A stretch of 18,826 nucleotides of DNA from CAZCFB01 sp964511535 (GCA_964511535.1 CAZEFW010000177.1:1-18826); one strand, 5' to 3'. Positions 1 to 6,704 are shown, counted from the stretch's first letter. Notes: generated by a model not told the origin, from the letters alone. Translations and numbers: made by a program.

Positions 1-94
1 GGGGGGGGGGCGCGCCGGGCGCCGCGGGGGGGGGGCGCGGCGGGCGGGGGGGGGGGCCCGCCCCGGGGGGGGGGCCCGCGGCCTGCGGCCGCGG
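1..94. other. Low-complexity G/C tract at window edge
   Basis: The stretch is almost only G and C, with repeated runs of eight to twelve G. It has no start codon or coding pattern. It looks like poor-quality sequence at a contig end (poly-G error is common at read ends) rather than biology, although a genuine G-rich region cannot be excluded. Nothing functional is called here. Confidence 0.6.
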
Positions 95-160
95 AATGCC
101 AGAATGCCAGGATGCCAGAATGCCAGAATGCCAGAATGGTCAGAATGCTGGATTGGTCAG
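95..160. repeat. 8-bp tandem repeat (AATGCCAG)n, degenerate at its right end
   Basis: Five exact-phase octamers fill 95-134: AATGCCAG four times and GATGCCAG once. Decayed units such as AATGGTCAG follow up to 160. The array lies just upstream of the hxs promoter. Read on the minus strand the unit is CTGGCATT, which resembles the octamer array upstream of the B12 radical SAM gene near 5346-5384. It could be translated in the 96 frame, but the strong ribosome binding site and the domain start at 225 argue that it is not coding. Confidence 0.75.
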
Positions 161-164
161 AATG

Positions 165-194
165 ATTGACCCGGCTTCCCCCGGTGGTCAATAT
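165..194 (+). promoter_or_regulatory. Putative sigma70-like promoter with inverted repeat upstream of hxs operon
   Basis: TTGACC (166-171) matches a -35 box in five of six positions. CAATAT (189-194) lies 17 bases downstream and could be a weak -10. A perfect 7-bp inverted repeat, ATTGACC at 165-171 and GGTCAAT at 186-192 with 14 bases between, spans both boxes and could be an operator. Expected transcription start is near 201, about 24 bases before the first gene. This is called from sequence pattern only. Confidence 0.4.
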
Positions 195-224
195 TTGGCA
201 GCTCTCGGCGGCGGAGGCCCAAGC

Positions 225-800
225 ATGGCAGACGAAGCAGAAGACCGGCAAGACGACCTCGGAACGTTCCAGGTGGACCTGACGCGCGGCGCGGTCATCG
301 TGCGGTTCGAGCGCACGCTGTACCCGCTGGACGCCATCTATGGGGCGGCATACGTATTCATCGACCGCTGTTACGCGATGCTGGACGTCCCGGATGATCG
401 GTATATCTCGGTGGAGCTCACCGGCCGGGAGCCGCTGGACGAGCAGGGCCTGCGCGACCTGGGGGGCGAATTCGCCAACGAGCTGCTGACCCAGGCGTGG
501 CGCCACAAGATCACCGAGCGCAACCGCCTTACCATCGAGACGGCCACAGTCCAGGCCCTGGCCGGCGCCTCCGGACCGCCGCCGCTGGACGACCTGGACG
601 ATCTGGACGACCTGGACGACCTGGACGACCTGGACGAGGACCTGGGCGACGACGTGTTCGACGATCCCCTCGGCATCGCGACGCCGTGGGAGGAGAAGTA
701 CGGTGAAAAGGCCGACGGGGCTGACCAGGCCGCCGAGGCCGCCGAGCCTGACGGGGCGGCAGCCGACCCCACCCTGGACGACAAGGGAAAGGAGGCCTGA
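225..800 (+). CDS. hxsD: HxsD-type protein of His-Xaa-Ser system with acidic (Leu-Asp-Asp) C-terminal extension
   Basis: The product has 191 residues. ATG at 225 was chosen because GGAGG lies seven bases upstream and the longer frame runs into the octamer repeat. Residues about 10-115 look like HxsD, the small accessory protein that accompanies HxsA, HxsB and HxsC. They include a conserved LYPxxAI patch and a helix beginning EFANELLTQAWRHKI, which corresponds to the family's characteristic C-terminal motif region. A tail absent from ordinary HxsD proteins (about 100 residues) follows: six Leu-Asp-Asp/Glu triplets (about residues 121-138), a Gly-Ile-Ala-Thr-Pro-Trp patch, then an Ala/Asp/Glu-rich end. 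There is no signal peptide or membrane segment, so it is cytoplasmic. It is first in the operon and followed by a second HxsD-like gene after three bases. The role of HxsD is not established; recognition or chaperoning of the precursor is a guess. Confidence 0.75.
   Translation: MADEAEDRQDDLGTFQVDLTRGAVIVRFERTLYPLDAIYGAAYVFIDRCYAMLDVPDDRYISVELTGREPLDEQGLRDLGGEFANELLTQAWRHKITERNRLTIETATVQALAGASGPPPLDDLDDLDDLDDLDDLDEDLGDDVFDDPLGIATPWEEKYGEKADGADQAAEAAEPDGAAADPTLDDKGKEA
585..638 (+). repeat. 9-bp in-frame tandem repeat encoding (Leu-Asp-Asp)6
   Basis: Six units of CTGGACGAC or a one-base variant lie in phase with the reading frame and give an acidic tripeptide repeat. Near-identical codons in adjacent units point to recent slippage or duplication. 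The period (9 bp, 3 residues) equals that of the His-Gly-Ser array in the precursor gene. Confidence 0.9.
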
Positions 801-803
801 CCC

Positions 804-1025
804 GTGGCGTCGAGCGTGCGATTTCACCGCGAGCTCTACCCCGAAGAGGCGGTGCGCGCCTCCATGGAGGCCTACGCCGCTCACGGCAAGTTCGAGCTCA
901 GCGTGGACGAGCCGTACACCATGGTGGAGATCGAACCCACGGCCGAGGGGCTCGACGCGGATCACCTGGCGCGAGAGTTCTCCAACCATGTGCTCGCCGG
1001 CGCGGTCGAGCGGAAGAGGTCCTGA
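804..1025 (+). CDS. Short HxsD-like protein (second copy)
   Basis: The product has 73 residues. The GTG start is supported by an excellent AAAGGAGG eight bases upstream. It aligns with the first gene's HxsD domain: F-HRELYPEEAV against F-ERTLYPLDAI at the start, a central V/I-E strand, and EFSNHVLAGAVERK against EFANELLTQAWRHK at the end. It stops there and lacks both the last HxsD helix and the acidic tail. It therefore appears to be a diverged, shortened paralogue made by tandem duplication. The following hxsB start codon directly abuts its TGA, so the two are probably translationally coupled. A separate small-protein family is possible but less likely given the alignment and position. Confidence 0.7.
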   Translation: MASSVRFHRELYPEEAVRASMEAYAAHGKFELSVDEPYTMVEIEPTAEGLDADHLAREFSNHVLAGAVERKRS

Positions 1026-2531
1026 ATGAAACGTGACCTGCTGCGCGAGGCGTCCAGCCGGTTCGCGGCGCCGTTCCGGCTGCGCAAGCTCGGAGACACC
1101 TACCTACTGACCAACCCCGGGGGCGACCACATCTTCCTGGACGAGGCGGAGCTGGAGCGGTTCGCCGCCGGTGATCTGGACGCCGAGGACGAGCTGTACC
1201 GGCGCCTGGCCCGGAAGAACTTCATCGCCCGGGAGCTGGACGCTGATCGCCTCATCGGCCAGGTCTCGGACCGCAAGGCGTTTCTGGCCCACGGTCCACA
1301 CCTGCACATCATCATCCCGACCCTGCGCTGCAACGAGACCTGCGTCTACTGCCACGCCAGCCGGGCCGACATGAGCGCCACCGACACGGACATGACCGAG
1401 GACACGGCGGCCCGCGCGGTGGACCTGGCGCTACAGAGCACCTCCCCCGACATCACCATCGAGTTCCAGGGGGGCGAGCCGCTGGTGCGCTTCGACCTGG
1501 TGCGGTTCATCGTGGAGCGGGCGGTGGAGATGAACCGGCAGGCGGGCAAGCGGCTGCAGCTGGCGCTGGTGTCGAACCTCTCGCTGATGGACGACGACAA
1601 GCTCGCCTTCCTGGTGGACAACCGGGTCCAGGTCTGCACCTCCATCGACGGCCCGGCGGACCTTCACAACAAGCAGCGGGTCCTGGTGGGGGACGACAAC
1701 TTCGAGGTGACCGCGCGCTGGATCCGCCGGCTGAACGAGGCCTACGTGGAGCGCGGCCTCGACCCGATGCTCTATCACGTGGAGGCCCTGCTCACCACCA
1801 CCCGCGCCACCCTCGACCGGCCCGCCGAGGTGGTGGACACCTACCTCGACCTCGGCTGCCGCTCCATCTTCCTGCGGCCCATGGACCCCTTCGGCTTCGC
1901 CAGCCGCCGGGGCGAGAAGATCAGCTACACCCCCGAGGAGTTCGTCGCCTTCTACGGCGCGGCCATGGACCACATCATCGCCAGGAACCTCGCGGGTGAT
2001 CAGCTGCTGGAGCGCTACGCCGCCATCTTCCTGACCAAGATCCTGGCCGGCACGGACCCGAACTTCCTGGACGTGCGATCCCCGTGCGGCGCGGGCATCG
2101 GGCAGGTGGTCTACAACCACGACGGCAAGATCTTCACCTGCGACGAGGGGCGCATGGTCCACGCCATGGGCGACAGCATCTTCCAGATCGGGGACGTGGA
2201 GCGCTCCTCATACCAGGAGGTGGTGCGCCACGAGATGGTGCAGGCGTGCGCGGTGGCCTCCAACATGGACGGCTCCCCTGACTGCGTCAACTGCGTGTAT
2301 ACCCCCTATTGCGGCCTCTGCCCGGTGTTCAACTACGTGACCCAGGGCAGCCTGCACGGCCGAATGCGCGACAGCTCCCTGTGCGCGATCTTCAAGGGGA
2401 TTCAGGATTACCTGTTCACCAGGCTGCGCGGCGCCGATGACGAGCTCAGGGCGATTTTCGAGCGATGGACCCTCGTCCGGCCGAGAGAGCATTTTGTGCA
2501 TTCACCATCTGGCGAAACTCCCATAGAATAA
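1026..2531 (+). CDS. hxsB: His-Xaa-Ser system radical SAM/SPASM maturase HxsB
   Basis: The product has 501 residues, the usual HxsB size. HxsB is a radical SAM enzyme thought to modify the His-Xaa-Ser precursor HxsA; its chemistry is not known. An N-terminal region (about 15-95) has the FRLRKLGDTYLLTN and LYRRLARKNFI patterns typical of the family. The radical SAM core has C102, C106 and C109 (CNETCVYC), and Q-GGEP at 148-152. The C-terminal SPASM region has C354, C372 (FTCDEG), C420, C423, C429, C432 and C453, enough to bind two auxiliary FeS clusters. AAGAGG lies six bases before ATG, which follows the preceding TGA directly. The precursor gene begins 17 bases after its stop. Assignment rests on motifs and operon context and is strong. 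Confidence 0.92.
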   Translation: MKRDLLREASSRFAAPFRLRKLGDTYLLTNPGGDHIFLDEAELERFAAGDLDAEDELYRRLARKNFIARELDADRLIGQVSDRKAFLAHGPHLHIIIPTLRCNETCVYCHASRADMSATDTDMTEDTAARAVDLALQSTSPDITIEFQGGEPLVRFDLVRFIVERAVEMNRQAGKRLQLALVSNLSLMDDDKLAFLVDNRVQVCTSIDGPADLHNKQRVLVGDDNFEVTARWIRRLNEAYVERGLDPMLYHVEALLTTTRATLDRPAEVVDTYLDLGCRSIFLRPMDPFGFASRRGEKISYTPEEFVAFYGAAMDHIIARNLAGDQLLERYAAIFLTKILAGTDPNFLDVRSPCGAGIGQVVYNHDGKIFTCDEGRMVHAMGDSIFQIGDVERSSYQEVVRHEMVQACAVASNMDGSPDCVNCVYTPYCGLCPVFNYVTQGSLHGRMRDSSLCAIFKGIQDYLFTRLRGADDELRAIFERWTLVRPREHFVHSPSGETPIE

Positions 2532-2548
2532 GGGCAGGAAGGCCCTAC

Positions 2549-2869
2549 ATGAGCGAGCAACCAAAACTACCAGACATCATCAAGAAGCTTGAGGGGATGC
2601 TCTCGGACCGGGAGCGGGAGATCCTGCGCCGCGCGGGAGACCCGGACGTGGCCGTGGGCCGCGACCCCTCGTCGGGGGGCATGTACGCCCAGCACACCTC
2701 CCACGGGTCTCACGGCTCGCACGGGTCGCACGGCTCGCACGGGTCGCACGGCTCGCACGGGTCGCACGGCTCCCATGGGTCTCACGGGTCCCACGGGTCC
2801 CACGGGTCGCACGGCTCGCACGGTTCCCACGGCTCGCACGGTTCCCACGGCTCCCACGGCTCCTGGTAG
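2549..2869 (+). CDS. hxsA: HxsA-type repetitive His-Gly-Ser precursor peptide
   Basis: The product has 106 residues. ATG follows AGGAAGG by about seven bases; an earlier in-frame start would lie inside hxsB. Residues 1-48 form a charged, probably helical leader (KKLEGMLSDREREILRRAG) with no signal peptide. Residue 49 begins HTS, then eighteen uninterrupted HGS triplets (52-105) and a final Trp. HxsA proteins carry His-Xaa-Ser triplets and are the presumed targets of HxsB and HxsC. Here there are nineteen triplets, with Gly at X in all but the first. The His density would suit metal binding, and the uniform repeat would suit iterative enzymatic modification; both are inference. It is last in the operon and runs convergently into the next gene with a six-base gap, which leaves no separate terminator. 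Confidence 0.88.
   Translation: MSEQPKLPDIIKKLEGMLSDREREILRRAGDPDVAVGRDPSSGGMYAQHTSHGSHGSHGSHGSHGSHGSHGSHGSHGSHGSHGSHGSHGSHGSHGSHGSHGSHGSW
2702..2863 (+). repeat. (His-Gly-Ser)18 coding tandem repeat
   Basis: There are eighteen 9-bp units, CAC-GGN-TCN. Within the first eight, GGC-TCG and GGG-TCG units alternate, giving an 18-bp higher-order repeat; later units differ at third positions (one CAT, several GGT). All differences are synonymous, so selection keeps the peptide while copy number can change by slippage. Confidence 0.95.
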
Positions 2870-2875
2870 CCCGCT

Positions 2876-3808
2876 TCAATCCTCTTCCAGCACCGCCCTG
2901 ATTATCGCCTCCGCGGACACGAACACCGCGTGCAGTTCGTCCGCGTCGTACCAGCCGTCCGCGTCGTACAGCCCGGCGCAGATGGCGTCGAGGGAGCAGT
3001 CCCCGCACACGGCAGCCTTGGCGTGGCCGAAGTCGGTCTGCCGCACGGTTCCCTTTTCGTCGAGGAAGTTCACGATGCGCTCCTCCCCCTTGACGATCTT
3101 GCGCGTCTCGGTGGAGCAGTGGGCGTGCTCCACCATGTAGCACAGGGGGATCCGCTCGGCGCGGAAGGTGCGCCCGGACCGGGCCAGCCACGCCATGGCC
3201 CGATGCAGGGACAGCTCGAAGTCGGCCAACCGCGCGCGCACGTCCGGGTTTTTGCGGGCATGCCCGATGGAGGGATCGATGTTGTTCCAGACGAAGTGCC
3301 GCAGGAACGGGAACCGCCCGGCCAGCTGGCGCACCGTGGCGTCCAGGTGATCGGCGTTGTGTCGGTTGATGACCGTGTTGATGTCCACCGATGCGCCCAG
3401 GCGGCCGAGGTTCTCCAGGGCGGTCATGGCGCGGTGGAATGACCCCGCGGTGCCGGTGAGGTGGTCCTGGACCGCCGCATCGCCGGAATGGATCGACAGG
3501 TGGAAGTGGTTCAGGCCTTGCTCGACCAGCTCCGCCGCGAGGGCCGCATCGCTCAGCCTCCCGCCGTTGGTGATCATGCGCACGTGCAGGCCGCGGTCCG
3601 CGGCGAGGCGGGTGACCTGCGGGGCGATGGGCGACAGCGACGGCTCGCCCCCGGTGAGCACCACGCCGAAGTAACCCCGCCGGACCAGCTCGTCCACCTG
3701 GGCCCGGGCGTCGTCGAGGGTCAGCACGTGGGGGGTGGCCGGGTTGGAGCAGAAGCGGCACGCCTGGTCGCAGTGGCGTACGAGCTGGATGTAGCCGATG
3801 TTAGCCAT
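2876..3808 (-). CDS. Radical SAM/SPASM-like protein, HxsC-like paralogue
   Basis: The product has 310 residues. ATG at 3808 has GGAG about eight bases upstream; GTG at 3814 is possible but too close to that site. The motif C13-C17-C20 (CDQACRFC) ligates the catalytic 4Fe-4S, and GGEPS (53-57) contacts SAM. Then come ITNG, a SIHS strand and a QDHLTGTAGSF pattern shared with six other genes here. The C-terminus has C268, C271 and C277 in a short SPASM/twitch-like cluster, so it probably binds a second FeS cluster. The start overlaps the stop of the upstream radical SAM gene by eight bases, so they are co-translated. It lies tail-to-tail with the precursor gene. The HxsC role (second maturase of Hxs systems) is plausible from position and fold but not demonstrated. 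It retains the conserved hydrophobic spacing of the family. Confidence 0.8.
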   Translation of the reverse strand: MANIGYIQLVRHCDQACRFCSNPATPHVLTLDDARAQVDELVRRGYFGVVLTGGEPSLSPIAPQVTRLAADRGLHVRMITNGGRLSDAALAAELVEQGLNHFHLSIHSGDAAVQDHLTGTAGSFHRAMTALENLGRLGASVDINTVINRHNADHLDATVRQLAGRFPFLRHFVWNNIDPSIGHARKNPDVRARLADFELSLHRAMAWLARSGRTFRAERIPLCYMVEHAHCSTETRKIVKGEERIVNFLDEKGTVRQTDFGHAKAAVCGDCSLDAICAGLYDADGWYDADELHAVFVSAEAIIRAVLEED

Positions 3809-4586
3809 CTTCACGCTCCGGCGCGGCCGCGGTCCAGCCGAGGCCCGCGAACAGGTCCTCGCCGTCGACGCCGGGCGGCGGCTCGGGCCCGGGGCCAGGC
3901 GGGCTGACCACCAGGTCGAGGCCCACGGCTCGGGCCCTTGCGCGGGCCGCCTGGAGGTGCGGCTCCACCAGGGCGGGCGGCGGGATCACCCGCGGCGCCA
4001 GGCGCAGCGCCTCGCCCAGGGGGCGGGCCAGGGCGAGGTGCAGCCGGGCGGCCCCCACCTTCGCCGCCAGGCGCACGAGGGCTTCCAGGTGCCGGAAGTT
4101 GGAGCGGGTCACCACGCAGGTGATCCCGACGGTCAGGCCGCATCGCCGGGCGGCCCGTGCGCCGGCCACGGTCTGGCCGTGGCTGCCGGGGCAGCGGGTG
4201 TGGTGGTCGTGGATCTCGGCCCGCGGTCCCTGGAGCGAAATGTCCACCGCGTCGAGTCCCTGCTCGGCGAGGGAGGCCGCGTAGCTGCGGTAGGCCAGGC
4301 GGCGGCCGTTGGTCTGCAGCACCACCCGCGCGGCGCCCGCGGATCTGGCCTGCTGGATCCAGGCGGGCAGCTGCTGGCGGAGGGTCGGCTCGCCGCCCAT
4401 GAACACCACGCGCTGGCCTCGCCCGGTCAGGCTCGCCCGCACCTGCGCGTCGTCGGGATCCCCCACGGCGGACCGAAGCTCGCCCTGGGCGCAGAAGATG
4501 CACCGGTTGTTACAGACGAAGCCGCAGTGCGCGACGGTCCAGCCGCGCCCGGTGACGGGCGGAGTCTGGCGAGGATCCTGGTACAG
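3801..4586 (-). CDS. Radical SAM protein without C-terminal FeS cluster; start codon unclear
   Basis: The core has C25, C29 and C32 (CNNRCIFC, numbered from CTG), GGEPT, LQTNGRRLAY and SLQGPRAEIHD, all shared with the neighbouring paralogues. A GTG at 4466 is the only ordinary start but falls after the cysteine motif and cannot give a working enzyme. Between that motif and the upstream gene's TGA (4599-4601) there is no in-frame ATG, GTG or TTG. CTG at 4586 is used here as the least bad choice (261 residues). An AGGAG lies in the preceding gene's last codons, seven bases before a GTC codon. Alternatives are a sequencing error, a mutated start, or readthrough of the TGA, since both genes share one frame. 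Unlike its relatives it ends without a SPASM-like cysteine cluster. Confidence 0.65.
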   Translation of the reverse strand: MYQDPRQTPPVTGRGWTVAHCGFVCNNRCIFCAQGELRSAVGDPDDAQVRASLTGRGQRVVFMGGEPTLRQQLPAWIQQARSAGAARVVLQTNGRRLAYRSYAASLAEQGLDAVDISLQGPRAEIHDHHTRCPGSHGQTVAGARAARRCGLTVGITCVVTRSNFRHLEALVRLAAKVGAARLHLALARPLGEALRLAPRVIPPPALVEPHLQAARARARAVGLDLVVSPPGPGPEPPPGVDGEDLFAGLGWTAAAPEREDG

Positions 4587-4598
4587 AGAACTGACGGC

Positions 4599-5216
4599 TC
4601 AGCTCCTGGCGTCGAACCTCCCCCCGGGGTGGCGGCCGAGGCGTTGGCGCAGGGTGAGCAGGTCGAGGCGCGGGATCCGCTCCTCGTTGGCGGCGACGAT
4701 GAGGGCGATGCGACGGGCCACGCGGGAGAGCCTTGCCCGGGTCACGGCTCTGCCGCGGCCGCCGTTGGCCAGGAAGAGGTCGTAGTGCCGGGTGGCGGCC
4801 ACCGGCTCCAGGGCCAGCCCGGTCAGGTCGCGGGCGCAGAGGTCCACCTGCAGGGTCGCCCCGCCGCGGGCTTGCAGCGTCAGGGAGGCCGCGCCCAGGC
4901 GCACGCCGCTGATGCCGGTGAGGGTCAGCGGGCCGAGGCGGGAGCCCACGCGCAGGGGGCTGATCAGCCGCGCCACCTGGTCCTGATGAGGGGCGGGCTG
5001 GGTCGCCTGCTGGGCCTGCTCTGCCGTCGCCGCGGGCTCGGTCGGGGGTGATGGTACGAACGGCGCCTCTCCCCGGGGGCCAGGGCGTCGCGGGCCCGGC
5101 GACGGAGCAGGGCGCCCGGCCCACGCGAGGGGGCCAAACGCGGTCATTGTTGCCCCGGCGACCACGGCCCCGGAGATGACCTTCACAGCTTCGCGGCGGT
5201 CCGTCTTCCTGTTCAC
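4599..5216 (-). CDS. Tat-exported protein of unknown function
   Basis: The product has 205 residues. GTG at 5216 is preceded by GGAAGG five bases upstream; this is better than the TTG at 5252. The N-terminus has a twin-arginine motif (DRREAVK, R7-R8), a hydrophobic stretch (VISGAVVAGATMTAF) and an Ala-Trp-Ala cleavage-like end near residue 32, so export in folded form by Tat is likely. A Pro/Ala-rich linker (about 35-75) follows, then a compact domain of about 110 residues with short beta strands (GPLTLTGI, SLTLQAR), ending in an Arg-rich helix. I do not recognise this domain. It is the first gene of an operon with two radical SAM genes and is in the same frame as the next one. It may be an exported partner or substrate; no function is assigned. 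Confidence 0.7.
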   Translation of the reverse strand: MNRKTDRREAVKVISGAVVAGATMTAFGPLAWAGRPAPSPGPRRPGPRGEAPFVPSPPTEPAATAEQAQQATQPAPHQDQVARLISPLRVGSRLGPLTLTGISGVRLGAASLTLQARGGATLQVDLCARDLTGLALEPVAATRHYDLFLANGGRGRAVTRARLSRVARRIALIVAANEERIPRLDLLTLRQRLGRHPGGRFDARS

Positions 5217-5257
5217 ATTGACCTTCCCGGCCCCTGCACGGGACCTCAGCAATCCGG

Positions 5258-5278
5258 GTCATCAAAACACCCGATGAC
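5258..5278. promoter_or_regulatory. Inverted repeat in divergent intergenic region
   Basis: GTCATC and GATGAC are separated by nine bases between the divergent Tat-protein and B12 radical SAM genes. It could be an operator for either gene. It is short, and its arms contain the GTCAT core of the adjacent octamer array, so it may only be a member of that repeat family. Confidence 0.3.
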
Positions 5279-5345
5279 TCACAGGAAATGGTATCCCCGC
5301 ACCTCCCGAACCGTCAAGGAGCCGCCCTCGGCGTTGCCCTTCTTT

Positions 5346-5384
5346 CTGTCCATCTGTCATCCTGTCATCTGGTCGTTTTGTCAT
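5346..5384. repeat. Degenerate 8-bp tandem repeat (CTGTCAT/CTGGTCGT type)
   Basis: Five consecutive units of seven or eight bases (CTGTCCAT, CTGTCAT, CCTGTCAT, CTGGTCGT, TTTGTCAT) end four bases before the ribosome binding site GGAG (5388-5391). The unit resembles the minus-strand reading CTGGCATT of the array at 95-134, so both may belong to one intergenic repeat family. It would lie in the 5' untranslated region of the next gene. Confidence 0.6.
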
Positions 5385-5396
5385 TTCGGAGTCTCC

Positions 5397-6704
5397 ATGC
5401 GCATCGCGCTCGTCGCCATTCAGCAGCGTCACATCGATCCCGGCAGGGGTGACTACTCGCTGGCCGTGTGGCGGCTCAAGGCTGCCATGGACCGCGCCTG
5501 CCCCGAGCACCCGGTCACTTGCCACGATCTGACCCACGATGAGGCCGCGCGAGGGCCTTCGGCGCTGCTGGACGACCCCCCCGCGGTCGTGGGGCTCTCG
5601 TGCAATGTCTGGAACGTGCGCGCCATGGAGCGCCTGGGGCAGAGGCTGCGGCGACGGCGGGCGGACCTGCTGCTGGTGGCGGGTGGCCCGGCCGCACCTT
5701 ATTTTGTCCGCTCCGGCCCTGCCGCGGTGGACTGCGTGGTGCCCGGCGAGGGCGAGGACGCGCTGGCCGAGCTGGTGCGAGCCCTGGCGTCGGGCGGGCG
5801 CGACGCGCTGGCCTCGGTCCCCGGCTTGCTCCTGGCCCGGGACGACGGGCTGCACGCCACCGCCCCGAGGTCGCCGATCCAGGACCTGGACCGGCTCCCA
5901 TCTGCCCACGCGGCCCGGCTGGTGCGGCCCCGCCGCCACATGCTGCTGGAGGCCGCGCGCGGCTGCCCCTTCAGCTGCGCTTTCTGCTCCGCGCCCACTC
6001 ACCAGGGCGCCCGGGTGCGCCGGTTCGGCCCCGACTACCTGGCGCGCGACATGGCCATCGCCACCGACCTCGGCCTGGAGCGCGTGTTCTTCATCGAGCC
6101 GACCCTCAACCTCGGCACGCGCCGGCTGGCCGAGGTGCAGGCGCTGATGACCCGGGCCGACCCGGACGGATCGGTGGGCTACTTCCTCGAGATCAGCCCG
6201 GACACCGTGACCGATGAGCAGATCGCCGTGCTCTCCAGGATGCCCGGCAAGCTCGACTTCGGGGTGGGCCTCCAGACCCTCGAGCCCGACGCCCTGCAGC
6301 TGGTGGGCCGGGGGCGGGGACGCCACGGGCAGGAGCTGCGCGACGCCCTGCGATCCCTGGACAGCGTGGGCGACGTGATGGTGGAGATCATCCTCGGGCT
6401 GCCCGGCGACACCCCCGAGGGCTTCAGGCGCACCCTGGCGCAGGTGGCCACCCTCGGCATGACCGCCATCGTCTTCCGGCTGGTGGTGGCGCCGGGGACC
6501 GAGCTGTGGCGCCAGGCCGCAGCGCTGGGGCTCGAGTACGATGACGAGACCTTCCTGCTGCGGCGGTCACCCACCTTCACGGCCCTGGAGCTGGACCGGG
6601 AGGAGGACCATGCCGTGCAGGTGCTGGAGCGTGCGGTGCTCCGCGGCCATGTGCGGAGGGCGTTTTACAGCGCCAGCGACCAGCGCATGCACGCCTTTGA
6701 GTAG
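5397..6704 (+). CDS. B12-binding-type radical SAM protein
   Basis: The product has 435 residues. ATG follows GGAG by five bases; the upstream in-frame extension reads through the octamer repeat and is rejected. Residues 1-130 have a Rossmann-like cobalamin-binding layout: RIALVAI strand, VVGLSCNVWNV, LLLVAGGPAAPYF and VDCVVPGEGEDAL. No DxHxxG cobalamin-ligand motif is visible, as is common in such proteins. The radical SAM motif is C190-C194-C197 (CPFSCAFC), followed by FFIEPTLNLG, VGLQTLEPDAL and EIILGLPGDTPEGF, typical of B12-dependent radical SAM enzymes such as methyltransferases. It heads the plus-strand radical SAM block but is separated from the next gene by 98 bases. Substrate is unknown; C- or P-methylation of a peptide is possible from family knowledge. 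Confidence 0.82.
   Translation: MRIALVAIQQRHIDPGRGDYSLAVWRLKAAMDRACPEHPVTCHDLTHDEAARGPSALLDDPPAVVGLSCNVWNVRAMERLGQRLRRRRADLLLVAGGPAAPYFVRSGPAAVDCVVPGEGEDALAELVRALASGGRDALASVPGLLLARDDGLHATAPRSPIQDLDRLPSAHAARLVRPRRHMLLEAARGCPFSCAFCSAPTHQGARVRRFGPDYLARDMAIATDLGLERVFFIEPTLNLGTRRLAEVQALMTRADPDGSVGYFLEISPDTVTDEQIAVLSRMPGKLDFGVGLQTLEPDALQLVGRGRGRHGQELRDALRSLDSVGDVMVEIILGLPGDTPEGFRRTLAQVATLGMTAIVFRLVVAPGTELWRQAAALGLEYDDETFLLRRSPTFTALELDREEDHAVQVLERAVLRGHVRRAFYSASDQRMHAFE

Noticed and set aside
85..92. GCGGCCGC (NotI site) as a sign of vector sequence
   Set aside because: Expected by chance in such GC-rich DNA; no further vector sequence is visible.
96..224. N-terminal extension of the first gene reading through the octamer repeat
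   Set aside because: It translates simple repeat DNA, whereas the ATG at 225 has an ideal ribosome binding site and begins just before the HxsD domain.
2702..2863. 9-bp array considered as CRISPR or a non-coding satellite
   Set aside because: It is in frame, differences are synonymous, and it has no spacers.
2580..3761. Long minus-strand frame of 393 codons over the precursor and radical SAM genes
   Set aside because: It is a high-GC shadow: Arg/Ala/Pro-rich, in conflict with genes that have clear FeS and repeat motifs.
3798..5051. Plus-strand frame of 417 codons opposite the Tat-protein and radical SAM genes
   Set aside because: It is Gly/Ala/His-rich low-information translation, opposite genes with clear motifs and start signals.
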